Part shown: in pieces, positions 9,860 to 19,156 of the stretch
Position numbering within the stretch: the first letter of the stretch is position 1
How the letters are laid out: each line of letters starts with the position of its first letter
NCBI GenBank assembly: GCA_020248985.1
Contig: JADCGL010000018.1
Span: 1 to 64,000, forward strand
Origin: Telmatospirillum sp.
Lineage (GTDB): Bacteria; Pseudomonadota; Alphaproteobacteria; CACIAM-22H2
Direction of reading: 5' to 3'
Length of the DNA: 64,000 nt
Position numbers and translations under genes: made by a program
Notes under the pieces: generated by a model
Database searches by the model: none
What the model was told of the DNA's origin: nothing
Seen by the model: only the letters and a program-made list of their open reading frames with translations

Positions 9860-10695
9860 AATCGCTGCCGATGCGCTTGGCTGGGTTGGCGGCGACGGGC
9901 TTCACTTGGTTGCTGGTGCTCGCCGTCACCTTCCCGTTGCTGTGGATGCTCGGCACGGCCTTCAAGCGGCCGACCGAACTGTTCGCCAAGCCGCCGACCT
10001 TCTTTCCGCATGCACCCACATTGCAGAATTTCGTCGATGTTCTGGAGCAGACCAAGTTCACGATCTACGCCACCAACAGCCTCATCGTCGCCACGGTCAC
10101 GACTTTGTTCGTGCTCGTCGTGGCCACATTGGGGGCGCATGCGATGGTGTCTTTCAAGCTGATGGGGCGGCACGTCGTCGCGCGCGCGCTTTTGCTCTGC
10201 TACATGCTGCCGACGACCGCGGTACTGATCCCGATCTATCTGATGATCGCGGGGCTGGGCCTTGCCAACAGCCTCTCGGGCCTCATCGTCGCCTATACGA
10301 GCCTCACGCTGCCCTTCGCCTTGTGGCTGATGCGCGCGTTCTTCGCGGGCATCCCGCCCGAGATCGAAGCGGCCGCCCTCATCGACGGCGCTTCGCGGCT
10401 GCGTGCCTTCGTCGACGTGGTGTTGCCGCAGGCTTTGCCCGGCATCGTCACGACCGGCGTGTTTTCGTTTCTGATCTGCTGGAACGAATATCTCTACTCG
10501 CTCGTGATGATCAACGACGACCGCACGCGCACGCTGCCGACCGGCATCATGGGCACGCTCGTGAACGGCTACGCCATCGAGTGGGGCATGGTCATGGCGG
10601 CGGCGACGATGATGAGCGTGCCGCTGCTGCTCGTCTTCCTGTTTCTCCAGCGCTACGTCGTGCAAGGCTTCGGCGCAGGCGCCGTCAAAGGATAG
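9856..10695 (+). CDS. ABC importer permease, MalG/UgpE type
   Basis: This is the second permease subunit, 279 residues, with six predicted TM segments and the EAA loop IEAAALIDGASRLRAF. It ends in the short GAGAVKG tail common in this family. The start overlaps the upstream stop (ATGA), indicating translational coupling. It should pair with the preceding MalF-like subunit and receive substrate from the Tat-exported binding protein. Confidence 0.88.
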   Translation: MKSLPMRLAGLAATGFTWLLVLAVTFPLLWMLGTAFKRPTELFAKPPTFFPHAPTLQNFVDVLEQTKFTIYATNSLIVATVTTLFVLVVATLGAHAMVSFKLMGRHVVARALLLCYMLPTTAVLIPIYLMIAGLGLANSLSGLIVAYTSLTLPFALWLMRAFFAGIPPEIEAAALIDGASRLRAFVDVVLPQALPGIVTTGVFSFLICWNEYLYSLVMINDDRTRTLPTGIMGTLVNGYAIEWGMVMAAATMMSVPLLLVFLFLQRYVVQGFGAGAVKG

Positions 10696-10700
10696 ATTTT

Positions 10701-11774
10701 GTGACCGAGATTGCCCTCAAGAGCGTGCAGAAAAAATTCGGCGCGGACGTGTACGCGGTCGAAAATCTCGATCTGATCATCGCCAAGGGCGAGTTCCTGA
10801 CGCTGCTGGGGCCTTCGGGCTGCGGCAAGACCACGACTTTGCGCATGATTGCGGGCCTCGAGACGCTGACCTCCGGCGAAATCCATTTCAACGACAAGCG
10901 CATCGACCAGCTCGCGCCCGGCCAGCGCAACGTCGCAATGGTGTTCCAGAACTACGCGCTCTATCCGCATCTCAATGTGCGCGGCAATCTCGAATATCCG
11001 CTCAAGAAGCGCGGCGTGCCGCGCGACCAGCGCCAGACGATGGTCGCGGCGACCGCCAAGATGCTGCAGATCGAAGAACTGCTCGACCGGCGCCCGCGCC
11101 AATTGTCGGGCGGCCAGCAGCAGCGCGTGGCGCTGGGCCGCGCCATGATTCGCGATCCGGCCGTGTTCCTGTTCGACGAGCCTCTGTCCAATCTCGATGC
11201 GCAGCTGCGCGCCACGATGCGCGCCGAGCTCGTGCGCCTGCATTTGCGCCTCGGCAAGACGATGGTCTACGTCACGCACGACCAGCTCGAAGCCATGACG
11301 ATGTCGACGCGCATCGCGGTCATGTACAAAGGCCGCCTGCAGCAGATCGATACGCCGGCGGCGATCTACAGCCGACCCGCCAATCGCTTTGTGGCAGGCT
11401 TCGTCGGCACGCCGACCATGAATTTCGTCGAAGGCGTTTTTTCGGACGGGGCCTCCGGGCTCGAATTCCGCAGCACGCTTCTGCCGACGATCCCGGTCCC
11501 GGGCCTCAGCGGCGCCAAAGCCGGCATGGCGGCGGATGTGGGCTTTCGCTCCGAGCATGTCGTGCTGGGGCAGGGGGCGGCGCAAGCGGAAGTCTCGGTC
11601 ATCGAAGCGCTCGGCCACGAAACGCTCGTGCTGCTCACGGCCGGGGCCGACGAGATCGCGGTGCGCACGCGCCCCGACATCGCCTTGCGCGTCGGCGAAA
11701 AAGTCCGCTTCGACGCCGCGATCGACCAACTGCATTTCTTCGCGAAGACGGACGGCAACCGAATCGGGGGGTGA
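10701..11774 (+). CDS. ABC importer ATPase, MalK/UgpC type
   Basis: This ATP-hydrolysing subunit has 357 residues. Walker [11 protein letters not shown]-loop MVFQNYALYPHL, signature LSGGQQQRVALGRA, Walker [13 protein letters not shown] and the switch His in YVTHDQ are all present. A C-terminal regulatory OB-type (TOBE) domain follows (about 240-357). The start is GTG 10701, five bases after the upstream stop; this gives the usual family N-terminus. The stop overlaps a possible GTG start of the amidohydrolase gene. Confidence 0.92.
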   Translation: MTEIALKSVQKKFGADVYAVENLDLIIAKGEFLTLLGPSGCGKTTTLRMIAGLETLTSGEIHFNDKRIDQLAPGQRNVAMVFQNYALYPHLNVRGNLEYPLKKRGVPRDQRQTMVAATAKMLQIEELLDRRPRQLSGGQQQRVALGRAMIRDPAVFLFDEPLSNLDAQLRATMRAELVRLHLRLGKTMVYVTHDQLEAMTMSTRIAVMYKGRLQQIDTPAAIYSRPANRFVAGFVGTPTMNFVEGVFSDGASGLEFRSTLLPTIPVPGLSGAKAGMAADVGFRSEHVVLGQGAAQAEVSVIEALGHETLVLLTAGADEIAVRTRPDIALRVGEKVRFDAAIDQLHFFAKTDGNRIGG

Positions 11775-11779
11775 CGGCC

Positions 11780-13024
11780 ATGGCGAACGTATTGTTTACG
11801 AATCTGGCGTTTCTGGATGTGGCGGCGGGCGTGTTGCGCAGCGGCATGCAAGTGCTGGTGCGCGACAACAAGATCGCGGCGGTCGAGGCGGGGCGCATCG
11901 ATCCGGGCGGGGCTTCCGTCGTCGATCTCGGCGGGCGCACGCTGATGCCGGGCCTCATCGATTGCCACGTGCATATCGCACCGGGTGCGGTGCTGAACCA
12001 GCCCAAGCTGCACGGCTCGTTCGTCGCCGCACGCGGCGTCAAATGGCTGTCGGAGATGCTGCGGCGTGGTTTCACCACGGCGCGCGACGCCGGCGGTGCC
12101 GATGCGGGCTACCGTAAGGCCGTCGAAGCCGCGATCGCGATCGGGCCGCGCCTGTTCGTGGCCGGGCGCGCGATCAGCCAGACCGGCGGGCACGGCGACA
12201 AGCGCTGGTCGTCCGAATATGGCTGTGCGTGCGGCGAGTCGAACGCGTCGCTCGCGCGCGTCGCCGACGGCGTGCCGGAGGTGCGCAAGGCCGTGCGCGA
12301 CGAACTGCGCATGGGGGCCGACCACATCAAGGTCATGGCCGGCGGCGGCGTGTCGTCGCCGTCCGATTCGATTTCGCATCTCCAGTATTCCGACGAAGAG
12401 CTGCTCGCCATCGTCGACGAGGCCGCGCGCCAGAACACCTACTGCATGGCGCATGTCTACACCGCGCGCGGCATCAAGCGCTCGGTCGAGCTCGGCATCC
12501 GCACGATCGAGCACGGCAATTTCCTCGACGACGATTCCGCCAAGGCGATGGCGCAACGCGACGCGTTTCTTGTGCCCACGCTCGTCACCTACCGCGTCGA
12601 CGGGGCCAACGGCAAAGCGATCGGCTTCACGGAAGAAACGCTCGTCAAGAACACGGAAGTGCTGTCGGCCGGCACGCGCTCGCTCGAGATCGCGATGAAG
12701 GCGGGCGTCAAGATCGCCTACGGCACCGACCTCGCCTATTCGCCGAAGATCCACCAGCCCGAGGAATTCCTGGTGCGCGCGGAAGTCCAGAAGCCGGCCG
12801 ACATTCTGCGCAGTGCCACGCTGATCGGCGCCGAAGTTCTGCGCATGGTCGGCAAGCTCGGAATCGTCGCACCGGGCGCTTATGCCGATCTGCTCGTTGT
12901 CGAAGGCGATCCGCTCACGGACCTCAAAGTGCTGCAGAACGAGGGCGCGCACATGCCGCTCATCCTCAAAGACGGCAAACCCGCCAAGAACACGCTCGGC
13001 GCCGATCTGGGTCTCGCCCCCTAG
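11780..13024 (+). CDS. Metal-dependent amidohydrolase (Xaa-Pro dipeptidase / imidazolonepropionase-like)
   Basis: This 414-residue cytoplasmic amidohydrolase-superfamily enzyme has the metal-binding HVHIAPG motif (the HxH at the end of strand 1), a GGGVSSPSDSISHLQYS segment with the likely carboxylated-Lys/His region, HVYTARG and IEHGNFL (His ligands), and YGTDLAYSP with the catalytic Asp. ATG 11780 is preferred because a run of G (11766-11771) makes a good RBS; GTG 11771 overlapping the ATPase stop is the alternative. Members of this subgroup cleave Xaa-Pro or Xaa-Arg/Lys dipeptides or cyclic amides. Linkage to the importer suggests it hydrolyses an imported amide-like substrate. Confidence 0.82.
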   Translation: MANVLFTNLAFLDVAAGVLRSGMQVLVRDNKIAAVEAGRIDPGGASVVDLGGRTLMPGLIDCHVHIAPGAVLNQPKLHGSFVAARGVKWLSEMLRRGFTTARDAGGADAGYRKAVEAAIAIGPRLFVAGRAISQTGGHGDKRWSSEYGCACGESNASLARVADGVPEVRKAVRDELRMGADHIKVMAGGGVSSPSDSISHLQYSDEELLAIVDEAARQNTYCMAHVYTARGIKRSVELGIRTIEHGNFLDDDSAKAMAQRDAFLVPTLVTYRVDGANGKAIGFTEETLVKNTEVLSAGTRSLEIAMKAGVKIAYGTDLAYSPKIHQPEEFLVRAEVQKPADILRSATLIGAEVLRMVGKLGIVAPGAYADLLVVEGDPLTDLKVLQNEGAHMPLILKDGKPAKNTLGADLGLAP

Positions 13025-13057
13025 CTTTTCGTCCGCGCGGCGGCTTACGATCCGGCG

Positions 13058-14164
13058 ATGACCGCGTCGCTGAAAGACATGTTCGACCAAGCGGCCGTCG
13101 ATTTCCTGGCCGGGAAATTGGCGGCCGTTTGTCCGTCTTTCGACGCCAAACATTTTTCGAAAACGGTTGCCGCCGACCTGCCCGCACTCGAGCTCAAAGC
13201 GCGCGCGGCGCGCATTGCCGACGGCATTCGCGTTGCGTTGCCAGGGCGCTATCCGCAGCAGCTGGCGCTTGTGCGCAAAGCCGCTGGCAAGCCGCCATCA
13301 CCCGATGCCGAGGGCGGCATGGGCGGCTTTCGCTTCATGCCGTTTTTGAATTTCGTCGGCCGGCACGGGCTCGAAGCGCCCGAGCTGTCGCTTGCGGCCT
13401 TGGCGCATCTCACCTGTTTTTTCACGGCCGAGTTCGACGTGCGGCCCTATCTGCTCGCGGATCCGAAACATGCGCTCACGCATGTGCAGGCCTGGGCCGG
13501 CGACGGCGATTGGCGCGTGCGGCGGCTGGCAAGCGAGGGCATTCGTCCGCGCCTTCCCTGGGCGATGCGGCTGCCGATGTTCGCGGCCGATCCCGCACCC
13601 GTGCTCGGCGTGCTTGCGCGCCTCGTGGCCGACCCGCACCCGATCGTGCGCCGGTCGGTCGCCAACAATCTCAACGACATCGCCAAGGACCATCCGGCCA
13701 AGGCCGTTGCGGCCGCTTCCGCCTGGCTCAAAGCGCACGAAGCGCACGATATCGTGCGCCACGGTCTGCGCACGCTCGTCAAAGCCGGCAACGGCGAAGC
13801 GCTCAAGCTGCTCGGCTTCGCGGGCGGTGCCGCGCTTGCGGCGACGGATTTTGCGCTGTCGCCCAAAAAGATCGCGCTCGGCGAGGCGGTGCGTTTCTCG
13901 GCCACCTTGCGCAACGACGGGCGCCGGCGCGTGCGCCTGTCGATCGACTATGCCGTGCACCATCGCAAGGCCAATGGCGGAACGACGGCGAAAGTGTTCA
14001 AGCTCGCGGTGCGCGATCTCGCGCCCGGCGAAAGCTGCCGTATCGAAAAGCGTCACGCGATCCGCGCAATCACCACGCGGCGCTACTATGCGGGTGCGCA
14101 CGCGCTCGCGTTGCTGGTGAACGGGCGCGAAGTCGCGCGCGGCGACTTCGTCTTGAAAATCTAG
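13058..14164 (+). CDS. DNA alkylation repair protein, AlkC-like (HEAT repeats plus Ig-like domain)
   Basis: The product has 368 residues. Residues about 1-250 look like the HEAT-repeat DNA glycosylase fold of the AlkC/AlkD family, with repeated helical units such as DWRVRRLASEGIRPRLPWA and DPHPIVRRSVANNLNDI. Residues about 260-368 form a beta-rich region compatible with the C-terminal Ig-like domain known in AlkC. The family excises 3-methyladenine and 3-methylcytosine-type lesions without base flipping. It is encoded 33 bases after the amidohydrolase. Its stop is interlaced with that of the convergent lipoprotein gene (CTAG, 14161-14164). Confidence 0.82.
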   Translation: MTASLKDMFDQAAVDFLAGKLAAVCPSFDAKHFSKTVAADLPALELKARAARIADGIRVALPGRYPQQLALVRKAAGKPPSPDAEGGMGGFRFMPFLNFVGRHGLEAPELSLAALAHLTCFFTAEFDVRPYLLADPKHALTHVQAWAGDGDWRVRRLASEGIRPRLPWAMRLPMFAADPAPVLGVLARLVADPHPIVRRSVANNLNDIAKDHPAKAVAAASAWLKAHEAHDIVRHGLRTLVKAGNGEALKLLGFAGGAALAATDFALSPKKIALGEAVRFSATLRNDGRRRVRLSIDYAVHHRKANGGTTAKVFKLAVRDLAPGESCRIEKRHAIRAITTRRYYAGAHALALLVNGREVARGDFVLKI

Positions 14165-14427
14165 CACCAGATGCGGCCCCAGCGGTCGCGTGCACAACGC
14201 TGCGGGTGGCCGTAGGGGAAAGCCGGCCGCGTGCCGTAGAAGGGCCAGGGGTCGAAGCGGCTGTAGGGGTGGTAGCCGTAGGGACCGGCATAGGGATGGG
14301 GGCTTGGCCAATAGGCGGGCCCGCGCGGGCCGTAGCCCGCATCGACCGCCCATACGCTGCCGCCCGACGTGACGCAGCCCGGCAGCAGCAGCAAGACCAA
14401 AAGCCCCAGCGCCAGGCGGCTGCGCAT
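14161..14427 (-). CDS. Small Tyr/Pro/Gly-rich lipoprotein
   Basis: This 88-residue protein has a lipoprotein signal peptide ending LLPGC (Cys18). The mature part is unusually rich in Tyr, Pro and Gly (PYAGPYGYHPYSRFDPWPFYG) and ends with RCARDRWGRIWC, containing a possible disulfide pair. No family function is recognised. It runs opposite to its neighbours and shares the CTAG stop overlap with the AlkC-like gene. Surface or outer-membrane location is inferred from the lipobox. Confidence 0.72.
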   Translation of the reverse strand: MRSRLALGLLVLLLLPGCVTSGGSVWAVDAGYGPRGPAYWPSPHPYAGPYGYHPYSRFDPWPFYGTRPAFPYGHPQRCARDRWGRIWC

Positions 14428-14500
14428 GTCGGCACCTTTCCTTGAAAGAGCACGGCGATTTTCCCGACAACGACGCAGCGATTTGGGCTATTCCAGAGCC

Positions 14501-15334
14501 ATGCGCAGGTTCGAAAGATTCGCCTTGGACGCGCCCCTGGTCATGGGCATCGTCAACGCCACGCCGGACTCGTTTTCGGACGGCGGCGATTTTTTCGACA
14601 CAAACGCTGCCATCGCGCAGGGCTTGGCGCTCCATGCCGAGGGGGCCGACATCCTCGATATCGGCGGCGAGTCGACGCGGCCCGGGGCCGCGATGGTACC
14701 GCCCGACGAGGAGCAGCGGCGCGTGGTGCCCGTGATCGCAGCCCTTGCCAAAGCGGGAGCGGTCGTTTCGATCGACACGCGCAACGCCGCCACCATGGCG
14801 GCAGCCCTCGATGCGGGGGCTGCGATCGTCAACGACGTGACCGCACTCTCGGGCGATCCCGCGTCGCTCGACCTTGTGGCACGCCGCGGCGTGGGCGTGG
14901 TGCTGATGCATATGCAGGGCGAGCCGCAGACGATGCAGGCCAACCCGAGCTACGACGATGCGCCGGCCGAAATCGCGGCGTATCTGGCCAAGCGCCTTGC
15001 CGTGTGCCGCGAAGCGGGCATCGCGCCTGAGATGCTGTGCGTCGATCCGGGGATCGGCTTCGGCAAGAGTGTTGCGCACAATGCCGAGATCCTTGCCAAC
15101 GTGCCGAAGCTGCGCGCGCTCGGCGTGGCCGTGTTGATCGGGGCGAGCCGCAAGGCCTTTATCGGCGCGCTCTCGAAGGCCGAGCGGCCCAAAGAGCGCC
15201 TGCCGGGTTCGCTTGCGGCCGCTTTGGCGGCCGTGGCCGGCGGGGCCGACATTCTGCGCGTACACGATGTGGCCGCCACCCGACAGGCGCTAAGTGTCTG
15301 GCAGGCTGTCGCAAAGGCGCGCAATTCAACATGA
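14501..15334 (+). CDS. folP: Dihydropteroate synthase
   Basis: FolP condenses p-aminobenzoate with dihydropterin pyrophosphate in folate synthesis and is the sulfonamide target. The 277-residue TIM-barrel protein shows the pterin-binding signatures MGIVNATPDSFSDGG and DIGGESTRPGA, and the C-terminal RVHDVAAT motif. ATG 14501 gives the standard N-terminus. It is followed by glmM after 36 bases. In many alphaproteobacteria folP-glmM directly follow ftsH; here about 7 kb of other genes lie between. Confidence 0.95.
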   Translation: MRRFERFALDAPLVMGIVNATPDSFSDGGDFFDTNAAIAQGLALHAEGADILDIGGESTRPGAAMVPPDEEQRRVVPVIAALAKAGAVVSIDTRNAATMAAALDAGAAIVNDVTALSGDPASLDLVARRGVGVVLMHMQGEPQTMQANPSYDDAPAEIAAYLAKRLAVCREAGIAPEMLCVDPGIGFGKSVAHNAEILANVPKLRALGVAVLIGASRKAFIGALSKAERPKERLPGSLAAALAAVAGGADILRVHDVAATRQALSVWQAVAKARNST

Positions 15335-15370
15335 CTTTACCGCCTATCCGCCAACCCCTATAAGCGGGGC

Positions 15371-16828
15371 ATGGCAAAGCTTTTCGGCACAGACGGAATT
15401 CGCGGCCAGGCCAATCGCTGGCCGATGACGGCCGAAATTGCGACCAAAGTCGCGATGGCGGCGGGCAAATTGCTGCGCCAGGGCCACCATCGCCATCGCG
15501 TGGTGATCGGCAAGGATACGCGTCTCTCGGGCTATCTGTTCCAGCCCGCACTCACGGCCGGGTTCGTTTCGATCGGCATGGATGTGGTGATCCTCGAGCC
15601 CTTGCCCACGCCGGCCGTGGCGATGCTCACGCGCAGCCTGCGCGCAGATCTGGGCGTGATGATTTCCGCCTCGCACAATCCGCACCAGGACAACGGCATC
15701 AAATTGTTCGGTGCCGACGGCTACAAGATCTCCGACGAGATGGAAGCCGAAATCGAAGCCTCCCTCGACACTGTGGACGGCCATGTCGCGCCCGAACTGC
15801 TCGGCCGCGTGCGCCGCCTCGACGACGGCCCGGGCCGCTACATCGAATTCGCCAAGGCGACCTTCCCCAAGGGCCTGCGCCTCGACGGGCTCAAGATCGT
15901 CGTCGATTGCGCCAACGGGGCCGCCTATCGCGTCGCGCCCACGGTGCTGTGGGAATTGGGGGCCGAGATCGTGCCGATCGCGGTCGATCCCGACGGGCTC
16001 AACATCAATCGCGGCTGCGGGGCCACGCACATCGAATTGCTGCAGCAGGCGGTCGTGGCGCACGGGGCGCATATCGGCTTGGCCCTCGACGGCGATGCCG
16101 ACCGCGTGCAGCTCGTCGACGAAAAAGGCCGCTCGATCGACGGCGACCAGACCCTCGCCGCGATCGCGCGCGGCTGGAAGGCCGAAGGCCGCTTGCGCGG
16201 GCGCAATGTCGTTGCGACCGTGATGTCGAATATGGGGCTCGAGCGTTGGCTCGCGGGCGAAGGGCTTGCGCTTGCGCGCGCCAAGGTCGGCGACCGCAAC
16301 GTGCTCGAAATGATGCGCGAGCTCGACGCCAATTTGGGCGGCGAACAGTCGGGCCATGTGATCTTGGCCGACTATGCCACCACCGGCGACGGGCTCATCG
16401 CGGGCCTGCAGGTGCTGGCAGCCCTTGTGCAGGCCGGCAAGCCTGCTTCGGACGTGGCGCACGTGTTCGATCCCTATCCGCAGCTTTTGAAGAATGTGCG
16501 CTTTGCAGGCCCGCCGCCGCTCGACGACGCAAAGGTCAAAGCCGCGATCGCGGCCTCCGAAGCGGCGCTCGCCAAAGACGGGCGCCTGCTGATCCGCAAA
16601 TCGGGCACCGAGCCGTTGGTGCGCGTGATGGCCGAGGCCGGCAGCGACGGGCTCGTCGCCGCCAGCGTCGATCGTGTGGTCGAAGCCTTGATCGCAGCCG
16701 GCGGCACGCTTGCCGGCGGGACCAAGGCGAGCGCCGCAGCAAGCCCGTCGACCGACCGAGCGGCGGCCGGCGATCTGCCGGGTTATATGCGCCGGCGCCG
16801 CACGGCGTCGCCCAGCGTGGGCCAATAG
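15371..16828 (+). CDS. glmM: Phosphoglucosamine mutase
   Basis: GlmM interconverts glucosamine-6-phosphate and glucosamine-1-phosphate on the way to UDP-GlcNAc, for peptidoglycan and lipopolysaccharide. The N-terminus is GTDGIRG; the phosphoserine is Ser101 in [17 protein letters not shown], Mg2+ binds in DGDADR and the sugar-phosphate site is [12 protein letters not shown]. The 485-residue protein is about 35 residues longer than usual: after ALIAAGG comes an Ala/Ser/Thr-rich tail ending in [13 protein letters not shown]. The tail does not resemble a known domain. It is followed directly by thiD. Confidence 0.95.
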   Translation: MAKLFGTDGIRGQANRWPMTAEIATKVAMAAGKLLRQGHHRHRVVIGKDTRLSGYLFQPALTAGFVSIGMDVVILEPLPTPAVAMLTRSLRADLGVMISASHNPHQDNGIKLFGADGYKISDEMEAEIEASLDTVDGHVAPELLGRVRRLDDGPGRYIEFAKATFPKGLRLDGLKIVVDCANGAAYRVAPTVLWELGAEIVPIAVDPDGLNINRGCGATHIELLQQAVVAHGAHIGLALDGDADRVQLVDEKGRSIDGDQTLAAIARGWKAEGRLRGRNVVATVMSNMGLERWLAGEGLALARAKVGDRNVLEMMRELDANLGGEQSGHVILADYATTGDGLIAGLQVLAALVQAGKPASDVAHVFDPYPQLLKNVRFAGPPPLDDAKVKAAIAASEAALAKDGRLLIRKSGTEPLVRVMAEAGSDGLVAASVDRVVEALIAAGGTLAGGTKASAAASPSTDRAAAGDLPGYMRRRRTASPSVGQ

Positions 16829-16829
16829 C

Positions 16830-17633
16830 ATGCGCGGCCGCGTTCTGATCGTCGCAGGCTCGGATTCGGGCGGCGGTGCCGGCATCCAGGCCGACATCAA
16901 GACGGTGACGGCGTTGGGCGGCTATGCCGCAACCGCAATCACCGCGTTGACCGCGCAGGACACCAAGGGTGTGCACGGCGTTCATGCCGTGCCCACGGAT
17001 TTCATCGCGCAGCAGATGCGCGTGGTGCTGGCCGACATCGGCGCCGACGCGATCAAGACCGGCATGCTGCACGACAGTGCGACGATCGACGCCGTGTGCG
17101 ACGTGCTCGACGCGCACGCGCTCGGCATTCCGCTCGTCGTCGATCCGGTCATGTACGCCAAGGGCGGGCATGCGCTCCTGAAACGCGACGCGGTCGAAAC
17201 GCTGAAGCGCCGCCTGATCGTGCATGCGGCGATCCTCACGCCCAATCTGCCGGAGGCCGAAGCGCTGTCTGGCCGCACGATCCACACGGCCGAGGAAATG
17301 CGCCACGCGGCGCAGACGATGCTGACCCTCGGCTGCAACGCCGTGCTGCTCAAAGGCGGGCATCTCGACGGCAACCGGCTTGTCGATGTGCTTGCGACCG
17401 ACGACGGCGTGCAGGTGTTCGAAAGCCTGCGCATCGAAACGCGCTCGACGCACGGCACCGGCTGCACATTGGCTTCGGCCATCGCGACGGGCTTGGCGCA
17501 GGGCCTCGATCTCGTGGCTGCCGTCGTGCGCGCGCGCGCCTATGTGCGCCGTGCCATCGAAACAGCGCCCAATTTCGGCGCCGGGCACGGGCCGCTCAAC
17601 CACGCGCACACGGTTCCGGACTCGCCCGTCTAG
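16830..17633 (+). CDS. thiD: Hydroxymethylpyrimidine (phosphate) kinase
   Basis: ThiD phosphorylates HMP and HMP-P in thiamine synthesis. The 267-residue ribokinase-fold protein has IVAGSDSGGGAGIQADIKT at the N-terminus, the DPVMYAKGGHALL stretch and the anion-hole motif THGTGCTLASAIA with the catalytic base. ATG 16830 lies one base after the glmM stop. It ends convergently with the MocR gene, with only 11 bases between the stops and no clear terminator. Confidence 0.94.
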   Translation: MRGRVLIVAGSDSGGGAGIQADIKTVTALGGYAATAITALTAQDTKGVHGVHAVPTDFIAQQMRVVLADIGADAIKTGMLHDSATIDAVCDVLDAHALGIPLVVDPVMYAKGGHALLKRDAVETLKRRLIVHAAILTPNLPEAEALSGRTIHTAEEMRHAAQTMLTLGCNAVLLKGGHLDGNRLVDVLATDDGVQVFESLRIETRSTHGTGCTLASAIATGLAQGLDLVAAVVRARAYVRRAIETAPNFGAGHGPLNHAHTVPDSPV

Positions 17634-17644
17634 GCGCAGGCGGT

Positions 17645-19033
17645 CTAGACCATCCGCAGGCTGCCGATGGGCGGCTCTTCCAGAATTTCCACGATCGTGC
17701 CGATCGCGCGTTCGAGATCGGCGTCGGCCTTTGGTGCGGCCAACGCCAAGCGCACGGCGTGCGGTACGGGTGCGCGGCCGATCGCAAACGCGTTTGCGGG
17801 GGCAACGCCCACGCCGCGCTTGCGTGCGACGTCGGTGAATTCCTCGCGCCGCCACGGCTCGGGCAGTTTGAGCCAGATCTGCGAGGCCGCGGGATGGCTC
17901 GCAAATTCCTGGCGCGCGAGCAGGCGGCTCGCGATTTTCTGGCGCCGCTCGGTGAGCCCCTTCTGCCACGCCGCAGCTTTGGCGGCATCGCCGCTGCGCA
18001 CGAGGCGGCATCCGAGCTCGCCTGTGAGCGGCGTCGTCATGTAGCTCGAAGCGCGGATCGCGGCCGAAATGCGCATCGCGATCGGTTCGGGCGACAGCAC
18101 GTAGCCGAGCCGCAGGCCGGGGGCGACACTCTTCGAGAACGACGTGATGAACACGCCGATCTCCGGGGCCAACGCCGCCAAGGGCGTGTTGCCTTCGTCG
18201 AGAAAGCCGTAGATGTCGTCCTCGATCATCGCCACGTTGTAGCGGCGGCAGATCTCGACGACTGCCTTGCGCCGCTCGAGCGGCATCAGGCTCGTGGTCG
18301 GATTCTGGAAGGTCGGCACCGTGTAGATGGCTTTGGGCGCGTGCTGGCGGCATGCGGCTTCGAGCGCGTCTGGCAGCAGGCCTTCGTCGTCGAGCTCGAC
18401 GCCGATCAGCCGCACGCCGAGCAGATTGGCGATCGACTTCATGCCGTAGAAGGTAAGCGCTTCGACGAGCACGGCGTCGCCCGGCCGTGCCACCGCCGCG
18501 ATCGTCAGCATCATCGCGTTCTGGGCACCCGCCACGACCGCCACGCGCGCGGGATTGGCTGCAAGGCCGCGGCGCGAAATCCACTGGGCCCCCGCTTCGC
18601 GATGGGCGGGCAGGCCTTGCGTTTCGACGTAGCCCAGCAGCGGCGAAAGTTCGCCCTGCGCCATTTCGGCCATGTGGCGTGCGATCATCTGGCTCGCGGG
18701 GCCCGAGACGGCCGGCAGATTGCGCGACAGGTCCACGTAATCGTCGGTTGTGGGGGCTGCCATCGGCATCGACGGCGCCGCGTCGCCGATGCGCTCGCGT
18801 ATGAAGGTGCCGCGCCCGACCTCGCCCGCAATGAGGCCGCGCCGCTCGGCCTCGGCATAGGCGCGCGTGACCGTGCCGACGGTCACATGCAGGCGCCAGG
18901 CAAGATCGCGATGCGTGGGCAAGCGGTCGCCCGCTTTGAGGCGTCCGCTCGAAATGTCGGCGGCAAGCTGGTCGGCAACGGCGAGATAGCGCGGGCCGCG
19001 GCGGGTGGCGATTTCGGGAAGCCAGTCGGTCAT
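17645..19033 (-). CDS. MocR-type regulator (GntR HTH fused to aminotransferase domain)
   Basis: This 462-residue transcription factor has an N-terminal winged-helix GntR domain (about 1-80; DRLPTHRDLAWRLHVTVGTVTRAYAEAERRG region) fused to a fold-type I PLP aminotransferase-like domain (about 95-462). The PLP Lys is in TSFSKSVAPGLRLGY and the cofactor Asp/Tyr region is IEDDIYGFLDEG. MocR proteins sense PLP or amino-type ligands. ATG 19033 is chosen because it gives a start just before the HTH. It diverges from the DUF1127-permease-PaiB genes, which it may control through the repeats in the shared 123-base spacer. Confidence 0.9.
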   Translation of the reverse strand: MTDWLPEIATRRGPRYLAVADQLAADISSGRLKAGDRLPTHRDLAWRLHVTVGTVTRAYAEAERRGLIAGEVGRGTFIRERIGDAAPSMPMAAPTTDDYVDLSRNLPAVSGPASQMIARHMAEMAQGELSPLLGYVETQGLPAHREAGAQWISRRGLAANPARVAVVAGAQNAMMLTIAAVARPGDAVLVEALTFYGMKSIANLLGVRLIGVELDDEGLLPDALEAACRQHAPKAIYTVPTFQNPTTSLMPLERRKAVVEICRRYNVAMIEDDIYGFLDEGNTPLAALAPEIGVFITSFSKSVAPGLRLGYVLSPEPIAMRISAAIRASSYMTTPLTGELGCRLVRSGDAAKAAAWQKGLTERRQKIASRLLARQEFASHPAASQIWLKLPEPWRREEFTDVARKRGVGVAPANAFAIGRAPVPHAVRLALAAPKADADLERAIGTIVEILEEPPIGSLRMV

Positions 19034-19051
19034 GTTGTCTCGCTTTGTTAT

Positions 19052-19123
19052 GGTGACAATGTATTCGTTGACCGCAGATTGTGTCAATGAGAGGGTGCGT
19101 TTGCGAACAATGAGGGTGACATT
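19052..19123. promoter_or_regulatory. Candidate MocR operator region (repeated TGACAAT-like half-sites)
   Basis: The spacer between the MocR gene and the divergent DUF1127 gene holds three similar elements: GGTGACAAT (19052-19060), ATTGTGTCAAT (19078-19088, partly inverted) and GGGTGACATT (19114-19123). MocR-type proteins usually bind direct or inverted repeats next to their own promoter. Autoregulation and control of the divergent genes are inferred. Confidence 0.4.
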
Positions 19124-19156
19124 CATCCACATATCCGCGCGAAAGAGGAGGTTTGT

